Below are positions 15,531 to 22,353 of a stretch of 26,996 nt of DNA, one piece after another. The translations under genes were made by a program, and so were the position numbers. Each line of letters starts with the position of its first letter. Within the stretch, counting starts at the first letter, position 1. Below the pieces are notes generated by a model. It ran no database searches. It saw only the letters and a list, made by a program, of their open reading frames with translations, and was not told the DNA's origin. The stretch is from the NCBI GenBank assembly GCA_964444795.1, contig CAYUIQ010000113.1, forward strand, positions 1-26,996, given 5' to 3'. This stretch comes from JABMRP01 sp964444795. Lineage in GTDB: Bacteria > Planctomycetota > Planctomycetia > Pirellulales > Thermoguttaceae.

Positions 15531-15590
15531 CGTAACCCGAAGCATCAGCGAGGATGGAAAAGACGGCCTCGCTGACGCTTCGGGTTTCCA
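15531..15590. repeat. Dispersed palindromic repeat, copy 2
   Basis: This is the second copy of the element at 5882-5941, with the right arm CCTCGCTGACGCTTCGGGTT and the shared outer flank CCAAATCGAC. The left arm is AACCCGAAGCATCAGCGAGG, the near-perfect complement. It lies in the 556-base gap between divergent hisD and the STN-repeat gene, which otherwise holds only the hairpin at 15261 and the inverted repeat at 15669. Confidence 0.75.
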
Positions 15591-15668
15591 AATCGACGGG
15601 CCACCATTGCGGGTGGTCGCATGACAACCCTTCTCCGGCGCCCTACAATTGTGCTGGAGAATGTCACG

Positions 15669-15752
15669 CGGGAAAAAAGGGGACAGGTCCAATTTGCCTC
15701 CAACGGCCCGAAGGGTGCTTCGCACAAATTGGACCTGTCCCCTTTTTTCCCA
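15669..15752. repeat. REP-like inverted repeat (GGGGACAGG family), copy 2, 27-bp perfect arms
   Basis: The left arm is 15670-15696, beginning GGGAAAAAAGGGGACAGGTC. The right arm is 15725-15751, ending GACCTGTCCCCTTTTTTCCC. They are exact complements over 27 bp with a 28-base loop. It ends 23 bases before the TTG start of the STN-repeat gene, so it sits in that gene's promoter or leader. The right arm also carries a T-run, so on the plus strand it could act as a terminator in front of the gene. Confidence 0.85.
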
Positions 15753-15774
15753 CCGTAATTCGAGGTTCGGAACA

Positions 15775-18708
15775 TTGGAAGACGGAACCGTTCTATTTGC
15801 GATCGAATGCACCACGTGCCTCGCCAAGCTGAGCGTGCGCACGGAGTCGGCCATTGGCCAGATCCTGGCGTGTCCGAAGTGCGGTAGCATGGTCCAGGTG
15901 GTTCCGCCGTCGGATTGGGCTTCCGCCGAAGATTCACCCGCCGACGAGGACAGCCCCAGCGAGCCGCAACCCGCGCCGCCGTCCACCGCCGATTCGGTCA
16001 AGAAGCGACGATCCGACCGCCGGGCAAAGAAACCAGAAACCGCGGCCGCCGGGGTGGCTTCCACGGCCGCCGCCAAATCCCCACCCGCGGTTCCCCCGAA
16101 GCCGCCATCGCTGGACAATCCCGAGTCGATCGTTCCGCCGTCGCCGCCACCGGTCGTGCGTGAACCGCCCGGCGGAAGTGAATCGGTCGGTGCGATGTCG
16201 GGTGAATTGGCCGAGGCCGAGTCCCTGGTTCCACCGGGAGCATGGGCGTCGCCAACCGAATTGCTGTGGCGTAAGTGGCTGGTCCTGGCCATCGCTCCGG
16301 TGGCGGGGATCGTGTTGGGCGTGTCCGCCTGGTCGTGGTGGTTTCGCGCGATTCCCGAGGAAGTGGAACCGGAGGGCGCAGCCGAGGTCGAATCGGTCGA
16401 ACGACCGCCCGCCGAAGAGCCACCGCCCGCCGATCCGCCGCAACCAGCGCCCTTGCCGTTTGATTCGATGGCCCGATGGATACCGGCCGACGCCGTACTG
16501 CATTTCCGCGTTCCCGTGGCACGGCTGACTGCCTCTCCATCGTTGCACGAGAGGCTCTTGCCGCTGCTGGGGCCCCAATGGAATCCGTCGGTCGGCGCGG
16601 TGCTGGAAACCCTCGCGCTGGAGCCCGACGCGGTTGCCCGAGTGAGCTGGTCATCGACCGACTTGTCCGACTGGACCGGGGCGAGCATCGTGGTGATCGA
16701 ACTCCGTCCGGGAGAAGACGTCACGGCCCTTGCCGACGGCGCCACCGCGGTCTCCCCGGGGATCGCCGGCCTGGCGTGTCGCCGCGTGGCCGAAGGACCG
16801 TGGCCTCACCCGTTCGCCGTGCTCGATGGCCGGGCGATCGTTACCGGTCCGGCGCAACTGCTCGAACAGGTTTCCAAACGGGCCGAAGCCGAGACAAAGC
16901 GCACTCCCCTCCAACGGCTCTTGCAGAGGATGGACGCCGGCGCCGAATTGGCTCTGATGGCGGACCTTGAGGCGGCACGACAGGCCGGTTGGCGGATACC
17001 CGAGCCGTGGAGCGCCCCGTGGCTCTCCACCGCGGCCCCGTGGCAGGTCGTCGGCACCACGCCCGTCGCGATGGGCGTGACGTTGCTGGTCAGCGAGTCG
17101 TCGCCGAGCGAGTTGGCGTTGGTCTGCAACGATCCGGCCGGCGCTACCGACACGCTCGCCGCGGTCGAGTCGCTCATCAGCACCGGCGCCGAAGTACTGG
17201 CCGAGCGGGTCGACGGCGCGCTCCAGCGATCCGGCGACGATTCGGTCGCCGCGGCGCTGATCGACCGGTACGTCTTGCTGTTGGTGCAAGGACAGAACGC
17301 CCTGGAGACGGCCCAGGCGGAGACCGTCGACGATGTCGTCTGGTTGCGAGCCAACTGGACCGCGGGTGTCGCGTTTCTTCCCACTTCGGCCATCGGCCGT
17401 CTGCTGGCCACCGAAGACGAAGAAGGGGTCGATTTGGCGATTCTGGAACCACCCCAGCCGGGCGAAATTCCGGGCGGCGAAACACCCGTCGGGGAAAACG
17501 GACCGGGAGAACCGGAAGATCCCGCCGGAGGTGACGCGCCGCCGGACGAGTCGCTCGGCCCGCCGCCCGAACGGAAACCGGTGCTGATCGACGTGGCCGT
17601 CGACGCGCGCCTGGCCGATCCGATCACCGCGGTCGAGTTCGACAAGGTCCCGCTGGCGGCCGCGCTCGACTTGCTTGCCGCGCGGAGTACGTTGCTCATC
17701 ACCTTCGATACCGACGAGATGACGGCGATGGGATTGTCGCCTCGTTATCCGGTCACCGCCGGAGTGTCCGACACCACGGTCGCCGGCGCGCTGGCCCATG
17801 TGCTTTCGCCGTTGGGGCTGACGTTCGTCGCCCGGCAAAATCAATTGTGGATTACCTCGCCGGATCGCGACCGCCGGATCGTCCCGGAATCCGACTATAC
17901 GGTTTCGGATCTGACCGGCGACCATCCGGTCCGAGCCGCCGAACTGGTCCAGTTGATGCGGCGGATGATCGCACCGGATACCTGGCGCGATGCGGGCGGC
18001 CAGGGAACGATTCGATCGCAGGGCGACAGGCTGTGGATCCAGCAGGACTCGACGGTGCGCCGCCGGATCCTCTCCTTCTGCGAGAAGCTCCGTCTGGCCC
18101 GCGGGCTGCCGCTAAAAAGCAAGTACGGCGCCGAGCGTTTCCCCTTGAGCACGCCGACCGCGCGGGCTCGGGCCATGCTCGCGCGTCCCGTGATGGCCAA
18201 CTTCCACACCCCGGAGCCGCTGACCGAGGTGCTCGACTATTTGGCCTCCAGCGCCAAGGCAACGATCGTGGTCGATTGGCTGGCGCTGACGGCCGAGGGT
18301 ATCCCGCCCGGCGTGGAAGCGAGCGTCAACGTACACGACAAACCGTTGCGCCAAGCATTGGCCGAACTGCTCGAACCGCTGGGGCTGACCTATCGCCCCA
18401 TCGATGACGACACGCTGGAAGTCACGACTCCCGAAGCGGCGATGACTCGGCTCACGCTGCAATTCCATTCGGCCGGTGATCTGATCGCCGGCCCGGCGAC
18501 CGTCGAGTCGCTGATCGGCGACCTCAAAGGCCGGCTGAAGGGTGCCGGCTGGGACGAAGAAGGCGGCCCGGGCGCTATACACTACGACTCCCTCTCGGGC
18601 TGTCTGATCGTGCGGCACGCTCAGCCCGTGCAAGCCCGGATCGAGACCCTGCTCGGCCAACTCCGCACCCAGCGGCATAGCGGAGCGGTGCCGGCGGAAA
18701 GCCGATAG
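15775..18708 (+). CDS. Zinc-ribbon, single-pass membrane protein with two STN-like repeats
   Basis: I recognise the domains but not a named gene. TTG 15775 is the chosen start: GAGG lies nine bases upstream, and the zinc ribbon follows at once, whereas a frame extension to ATG 15649 would have to code through a perfect inverted repeat. The 977-residue product has a zinc ribbon (C12, C15, C33, C36), an acidic and proline-rich linker, and one transmembrane helix at about 168-190 (WLVLAIAPVAGIVLGVSAW). A long extracytoplasmic part follows. It holds two secretin/TonB short N-terminal (STN)-like units, at about 617-701 (VPLAAALDLLAARSTLLITF to QLWITS) and about 810-887 (PLTEVLDYLASSAKATIVV to DDTLEVTTPE). 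STN units usually mediate envelope protein contacts. No secretin pore domain is present. A connection to aroF downstream is unlikely. Confidence 0.8.
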   Translation: MEDGTVLFAIECTTCLAKLSVRTESAIGQILACPKCGSMVQVVPPSDWASAEDSPADEDSPSEPQPAPPSTADSVKKRRSDRRAKKPETAAAGVASTAAAKSPPAVPPKPPSLDNPESIVPPSPPPVVREPPGGSESVGAMSGELAEAESLVPPGAWASPTELLWRKWLVLAIAPVAGIVLGVSAWSWWFRAIPEEVEPEGAAEVESVERPPAEEPPPADPPQPAPLPFDSMARWIPADAVLHFRVPVARLTASPSLHERLLPLLGPQWNPSVGAVLETLALEPDAVARVSWSSTDLSDWTGASIVVIELRPGEDVTALADGATAVSPGIAGLACRRVAEGPWPHPFAVLDGRAIVTGPAQLLEQVSKRAEAETKRTPLQRLLQRMDAGAELALMADLEAARQAGWRIPEPWSAPWLSTAAPWQVVGTTPVAMGVTLLVSESSPSELALVCNDPAGATDTLAAVESLISTGAEVLAERVDGALQRSGDDSVAAALIDRYVLLLVQGQNALETAQAETVDDVVWLRANWTAGVAFLPTSAIGRLLATEDEEGVDLAILEPPQPGEIPGGETPVGENGPGEPEDPAGGDAPPDESLGPPPERKPVLIDVAVDARLADPITAVEFDKVPLAAALDLLAARSTLLITFDTDEMTAMGLSPRYPVTAGVSDTTVAGALAHVLSPLGLTFVARQNQLWITSPDRDRRIVPESDYTVSDLTGDHPVRAAELVQLMRRMIAPDTWRDAGGQGTIRSQGDRLWIQQDSTVRRRILSFCEKLRLARGLPLKSKYGAERFPLSTPTARARAMLARPVMANFHTPEPLTEVLDYLASSAKATIVVDWLALTAEGIPPGVEASVNVHDKPLRQALAELLEPLGLTYRPIDDDTLEVTTPEAAMTRLTLQFHSAGDLIAGPATVESLIGDLKGRLKGAGWDEEGGPGAIHYDSLSGCLIVRHAQPVQARIETLLGQLRTQRHSGAVPAESR

Positions 18709-18870
18709 CCCACTTCCCCTGGGTGGTCCCACCGATCGGGTAAACCCGGCGGCCCGACTTCCGCTTGCGACCCCTACAAACGGGTGTTTTCGGTTTTTGC
18801 TCTTGTTTTTCTGCCCGGTTGGGCGAAAATACCAGTAGTGAGGCTGACGCAACTCTCCGCGGAGCATTCG

Positions 18871-18948
18871 ATGAACTCGACCGCCACCTACTTCTGGTTT
18901 TATTTTATCCCGCCGGGTCGCGGGGCCGGAAGGGGTGTGCCGATTTAG
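18871..18948 (+). CDS. Leader peptide with six consecutive aromatic codons (aroF attenuator)
   Basis: A 25-codon open frame begins at ATG 18871 and ends at TAG 18946-18948. GGAG at 18861-18864 is an ideal ribosome-binding site six bases before the ATG. The peptide starts MNSTATYFWFYFIPPGRG; codons 7-12 are TAC TTC TGG TTT TAT TTT, that is Tyr-Phe-Trp-Phe-Tyr-Phe. The stop is 25 bases before the left arm of a strong intrinsic terminator, and aroF starts 113 bases after the stop. The peptide has no other recognisable feature and its role is probably in being translated. By analogy with pheA and trp leaders, a ribosome stalling on these codons when aromatic aminoacyl-tRNA is scarce would favour transcription into aroF. 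A weak possible promoter precedes it (TTGTTT 18803-18808, AAAATA 18826-18831). Confidence 0.82.
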   Translation: MNSTATYFWFYFIPPGRGAGRGVPI

Positions 18949-18985
18949 CCTCCCTCCATAAGCGACAGAAACCAAAGCCCCGAGA
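18918..18985 (+). promoter_or_regulatory. Predicted antiterminator pairing in the aroF leader
   Basis: Bases 18918-18926 (TCGCGGGGC) can pair with 18977-18985 (GCCCCGAGA), eight of nine positions, with a single G-A mismatch. This would occupy the left arm of the terminator at 18974-19011. The upstream segment lies a few codons after the aromatic run, so a ribosome paused on those codons would leave it mostly free, while one that reaches the stop at 18948 would cover it. This is hand pairing; no folding energies were calculated. Confidence 0.55.
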
Positions 18986-19011
18986 CCCAACCGGTTCTCG
19001 GGGCTTTTTTT
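18974..19011 (+). terminator. Intrinsic terminator of the aroF attenuator
   Basis: The stem AAAGCCCCGAGA (18974-18985) pairs perfectly with TCTCGGGGCTTT (18996-19007) around the loop CCCAACCGGT. Seven T residues (19005-19011) overlap the end of the stem. It is the best intrinsic terminator in the window. It lies 265 bases past the stop of the preceding gene but only 50 bases before the aroF ATG, which favours a leader attenuator over a simple end for the upstream gene. Confidence 0.88.
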
Positions 19012-19061
19012 GTACCCACGCCAGCAGCCATCCACCTGAGAAACAAGAAGGAGTTTCAAAC

Positions 19062-20108
19062 ATGATCGTCGTGATGAAAAAAGGGGCCACACCCGAGCAG
19101 ATCGAACACATGATCCAGCGGGTGGAGGAGATGGGATTGAAATCGCACCCGATTTACGGCACCGAGCGGACCGTGATCGCGGCCATCGGCGATAAACGCG
19201 ACGAACATCGCCAATCGCTCGAAAGCGGGCCCGGCGTGGCCGAGGTCGTGCCCATCCTGGCTCCTTACAAAGTGGCCAGCGTCGAGGTCAAGCCCGAGCG
19301 AACCATCGTCCGGGTCGGGCCGTTGGTCGTGGGCAATTGCCACCTGGGCGTGATTGCCGGACCGTGTGCCGTGGAGAACGAAGCCGGGATGCTCGCCACC
19401 GCCCGAGCGGTTAAGGCCGCGGGTGCCACGGCCCTGCGAGGCGGCGCGTTCAAGCCGCGAACCAGCCCCTATAGTTTCCAGGGCCTGAAGGAAGACGGGC
19501 TGAAGATCCTCGCCACGGCACGCGACGCGACGGGCTTGCCCGTGGTGACCGAAGTGATGGCCGCCGCCGACGTGTCGCTGGTGGGAAAATACGCCGACGT
19601 CTTGCAGATCGGCGCCCGCAACATGCAAAACTACCGCCTGCTCGAAGCGGTCGGCGACGAAGGGAAACCGGTCCTGTTGAAACGGGGTGCCGCCGCCACG
19701 CTCGACGAATTGCTGCTGGCCGCCGAGTACATCCTCAACGCGGGCAACACCAACGTCATGCTCTGCGAACGGGGGATCCGCACCTTCGAGAGCCACACCC
19801 GATTCACCTTGCCGCTGGCCACCGTGCCCTACCTCCACGAGCGCACGCACCTGCCGGTGGTCATCGACCCGAGCCACGGCACGGGCCACACCAGTCTGGT
19901 CCCCCGCATGTCGGCCGCCGCGATCGCCGCGGGCGCCGACGGCCTGATCGTCGAAGTCCACCCCGATCCCGAGCAAGCCCTAAGCGACGGCTACCAATCG
20001 CTCGATTTCGGCCAATTCGAGGAGATGATGAGACTCTGCGGTCGCGTGGCCGACGCCGTGGGTAAGACGATGGAACCGGGCGAGCCGTGTACGGTCGGCG
20101 GCGCGTAA
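19062..20108 (+). CDS. aroF: 3-deoxy-7-phosphoheptulonate synthase (DAHP synthase)
   Basis: The 348-residue enzyme condenses phosphoenolpyruvate and erythrose 4-phosphate, the first step of aromatic amino-acid synthesis. It is of the type with an N-terminal ferredoxin-like regulatory domain (about residues 1-75, starting MIVVMKKGATPEQIEHMI), followed by the KDO8P-synthase-like barrel. Motifs are AGPCAVENE (99-107), RGGAFKPRTSPYSFQG (126-141), QIGARNMQNY, PVLLKRG, CERGIRTFE and VIDPSHGTGH. ATG 19062 has AAGGAG nine bases upstream. The frame is open back to 18765, but that stretch holds the terminator and is not coding. Expression is probably controlled by the leader peptide and terminator upstream, and allosteric control through the N-domain is known in the family. 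The gene stands alone with no other aro gene adjacent. Confidence 0.97.
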   Translation: MIVVMKKGATPEQIEHMIQRVEEMGLKSHPIYGTERTVIAAIGDKRDEHRQSLESGPGVAEVVPILAPYKVASVEVKPERTIVRVGPLVVGNCHLGVIAGPCAVENEAGMLATARAVKAAGATALRGGAFKPRTSPYSFQGLKEDGLKILATARDATGLPVVTEVMAAADVSLVGKYADVLQIGARNMQNYRLLEAVGDEGKPVLLKRGAAATLDELLLAAEYILNAGNTNVMLCERGIRTFESHTRFTLPLATVPYLHERTHLPVVIDPSHGTGHTSLVPRMSAAAIAAGADGLIVEVHPDPEQALSDGYQSLDFGQFEEMMRLCGRVADAVGKTMEPGEPCTVGGA

Positions 20109-20124
20109 GTGCATATTATCCACG

Positions 20125-20146
20125 CCCGGGGGTTACATCCCCCGGG
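20125..20146. terminator. GC-rich hairpin after aroF
   Basis: CCCGGGGG-TTACAT-CCCCCGGG is a perfect 8-bp stem beginning 17 bases after the aroF stop. It has no T-run. It could mark the end of the aroF transcript or be another REP-type palindrome. The call as terminator is tentative. Confidence 0.4.
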
Positions 20147-20309
20147 TCCTGTGCCACCGCACGCCACCGTCGGGCTTGCCCCGGCACCAGCGCTGATTGA
20201 GAGCTGCAGCCGCCGCCGGGAGCCGTTTTTTCCCCACCGGCCCCGTGCCGGCGGCTTGCTGGTTTGGCAACTACCCGCGCCCCCGCCCGGAGCCAGTCAG
20301 TGCTGGGCT

Positions 20310-20402
20310 ATCGCATCCCCCAAAGTCTCACGACTTCAGCTACTTCGCTAGAATCTGGCCGACTTAAGGTATCCCGCGAAATCTCACGACCTCGGCTACG
20401 CG
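20310..20402. repeat. Imperfect direct repeat in the aroF-STAS gap
   Basis: The 299-base gap 20109-20407 between convergent genes holds no convincing gene. Two related units are visible: AAAGTCTCACGACTTCAGCT (from 20322) and AAATCTCACGACCTCGGCTA (from 20379), each preceded by TATC a few bases away and followed by a short CGC-containing stretch. They look like degenerate copies of a dispersed intergenic repeat. Confidence 0.5.
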
Positions 20403-20407
20403 AACCC

Positions 20408-20788
20408 TCACGCCGTGAACCGGGCCAGGGCCGTTTCCAGGGAATCTGCTGCTTCGAAGAGCCCGTTTTCCGACGCGTCTTTCGCGATCAGGCGGCAAAC
20501 CTCGAACATCTCGCGGACTGCCCCGGAGACGTTGCAGAGCACGACCTGGCCGCCTTTCAAACGCCGGCGGACGGCCATCAGCGCGAGAACTCCGACGCTG
20601 CCCATGAAATGGACCTGCTGGAAGTCGAGCACCACCTGACTGGCGTTCGCGGAATCCACCATCGAGAGGATTTCGTCGCGCAGGGCGTAGGATGTGTCGG
20701 GGTCCGCGATACGCTGGGCCAGGATGGTGACCACCAGCACGTTGTCGCGAACCGATCCGCTCGCGTGGTGGAAGTTGTCCTCGTTCAT
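20408..20788 (-). CDS. STAS-domain protein (anti-anti-sigma factor-like)
   Basis: The 126-residue protein is a single STAS domain, the fold of SpoIIAA/RsbV anti-sigma factor antagonists. The core reads VVTILAQRIADPDTSYALRD, then VVLDFQQVHFMGSVGVLALM, where the Ser in FMGSVGVL occupies the usual phosphorylated position, then GGQVVLCNVSGAVREMFEV. The ATG at 20788 has GGAGAA about seven bases upstream, and a further in-frame start at 20926 is unlikely. A TATACT box on the minus strand (20829-20824) could be a -10 element. No partner kinase, phosphatase or sigma factor is near, so whether it acts in partner switching or otherwise is unknown. It is divergent from the efflux genes across 170 bases and convergent with aroF. 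Confidence 0.9.
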   Translation of the reverse strand: MNEDNFHHASGSVRDNVLVVTILAQRIADPDTSYALRDEILSMVDSANASQVVLDFQQVHFMGSVGVLALMAVRRRLKGGQVVLCNVSGAVREMFEVCRLIAKDASENGLFEAADSLETALARFTA

Positions 20789-20958
20789 GGTCGTTCTCCG
20801 GTTATCGGGGGGATATCCGGACCAGTATACCGAATCGGCGAGACGGTGCGCCCCGGTCGGTGGGGGGATCTTGTTTGACGCGCCTGCCCCATCGAGATTA
20901 CCCTGGAAGGAAGCCCCTCCCCGCAAAACCTCCCTTTTTCATGCCGAACCGGAAATCC

Positions 20959-22353
20959 ATGCGAACGACCGATAAACGACTTGCCCTGGGGTTCGGATGG
21001 TTGGCCGCCTGGCTGACCGTCTTGTCCGGCGGTTGGGCCATGGCCCAACCGCCCGGGGGTCCGCCGTCGCAACCGGTCGTGGCGGCCGAGGTGTCGCGGC
21101 AGACGCTCGTGGTCGAGCAAACACTCGTGGGCACCGTCGTTGCGAAGCGGACCAGCAAGGTGGGCAGTCCGGTCGAGGGACGGGTCATCGATCTGCTGGT
21201 CGAGGAAGGCGATCGGGTGAAAGAGGGCGAGACGCTGGCCCAATTGCGAACCGAGTCCCTGCAAATCCAATTGGCCGCCGCCGCCGCCGAACTGGCATTG
21301 CTGGAACAGGACCTTGCCCGGCTGCGGATTGCCCAGCCCAAGGAGATCGCGCAAGCCACGGCCCGAAAAGCGGCCGCCGAGGCCCTGAAGGCCTTTGCCG
21401 AAGCCCGCCTCAAGCGTTTCGAGAGTCTGCCCGACGAGGTCGTCACGGATGAAGAGATGGAGAACGTGTTCCTGGCGGTAACCAGTGCCACGAAGATCCT
21501 TGACGAAAGATCCGCGGGGCTGGAGTTGGCCGTCGCGACCGAGCCGTTGGACATCACTCGGGCGGAAACCCGGCTTCAGGTGCAAGCGGAGAAGATCCGG
21601 CAATTGAAAGACGATATCGCCGAGCACACGATCGTTGCACCCTTCGGCGGCTACGTGACCGAAGAGTACACCGAAGTGGGACAGTGGATCGCCAAGGGCG
21701 GGCCGGTCGTTGAAATAGTCGAACTGAACGAGGAGAACGAGGAGAACGAAGTCGACATTGAGCTGCCCGTGCTGGAGTCGCACGTTGCCGAACTGAAAGT
21801 AAGAACGCGGGACGACCGGGGCGCGTTATTAACCAGGGGCACGTTAACCAGCAGCATCGAGGTTGCGGCCTATCCGGGTGTCCCGTTCGAGGGAGACGTC
21901 GTTTCGGTCGTTCCCAAGGCCGATCTCAACTCGCGCACGTTTCCCGTCAAGGTGGGAGTGAAGAACCGTTCCGGTTCCAACGGCCCGCTGCTCAAGCCGG
22001 GCATGTTCGCCCGCGTCACCCTGCCCGTGCGAGAAGTCCCCGGTGCGTTGATGGTCCCCAAGGACGCCCTGAATTTGGGCGAGGGCGCGACGAGCGTCTG
22101 GATCATCCGGAAAGCCGCCGACTTCCAAGAGTCGAAACTGGGCCAGCCGGTGCTGATTCTCGTAACCACCGGCGAGGAGGACGGAGGTTCGATCGAAGTG
22201 GAACGTCTCGAATCGGACGTCAAAGAATTGCTCGAATCGGGTGAGGAAGATCTGCTCCGGCCGGGTCAATTGGTAATCATCGAGGGCAACGAGCGGATTA
22301 ACCCGAAATTGCCGGTGAGGGTGGTGGAACGGCGTATTCATGCAACTGATTGA
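20959..22353 (+). CDS. RND efflux periplasmic adaptor (membrane fusion protein)
   Basis: The 464-residue product (from ATG 20959; 20941 is also possible) begins with a signal peptide, MRTTDKRLALGFGWLAAWL, with likely cleavage after AMA at residue 29. The adaptor fold follows in order: a first lipoyl half (GSPVEGRVIDLLVEEGDRVK), a long alpha-hairpin (about 95-215), the second lipoyl half (HTIVAPFGGYVTEEYTEVGQ), a beta-barrel and a membrane-proximal domain ending RVVERRIHATD. It links the inner-membrane pump to an outer-membrane channel. Its stop lies 14 bases inside the pump gene, so the two are translationally coupled. Substrate cannot be inferred. TTGACG at 20875 could be a -35 element, with only a weak -10. 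No outer-membrane factor gene follows. Confidence 0.93.
   Translation: MRTTDKRLALGFGWLAAWLTVLSGGWAMAQPPGGPPSQPVVAAEVSRQTLVVEQTLVGTVVAKRTSKVGSPVEGRVIDLLVEEGDRVKEGETLAQLRTESLQIQLAAAAAELALLEQDLARLRIAQPKEIAQATARKAAAEALKAFAEARLKRFESLPDEVVTDEEMENVFLAVTSATKILDERSAGLELAVATEPLDITRAETRLQVQAEKIRQLKDDIAEHTIVAPFGGYVTEEYTEVGQWIAKGGPVVEIVELNEENEENEVDIELPVLESHVAELKVRTRDDRGALLTRGTLTSSIEVAAYPGVPFEGDVVSVVPKADLNSRTFPVKVGVKNRSGSNGPLLKPGMFARVTLPVREVPGALMVPKDALNLGEGATSVWIIRKAADFQESKLGQPVLILVTTGEEDGGSIEVERLESDVKELLESGEEDLLRPGQLVIIEGNERINPKLPVRVVERRIHATD

Noticed and set aside
15649..15774. N-terminal extension of the STN-repeat protein to ATG 15649
   Set aside because: It would translate a 27-bp perfect inverted repeat. 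TTG 15775 has GAGG upstream and leads straight into the zinc ribbon.
18765..19061. A longer aroF starting at ATG 18765
   Set aside because: The extra 99 codons would run through the intrinsic terminator and overlap the leader peptide in another frame. ATG 19062 has a proper ribosome-binding site and the family N-terminus.
20109..20351. An 80-codon frame right after aroF
   Set aside because: It starts at GTG with no ribosome-binding site, covers a hairpin and degenerate repeats, and has no protein-like pattern.
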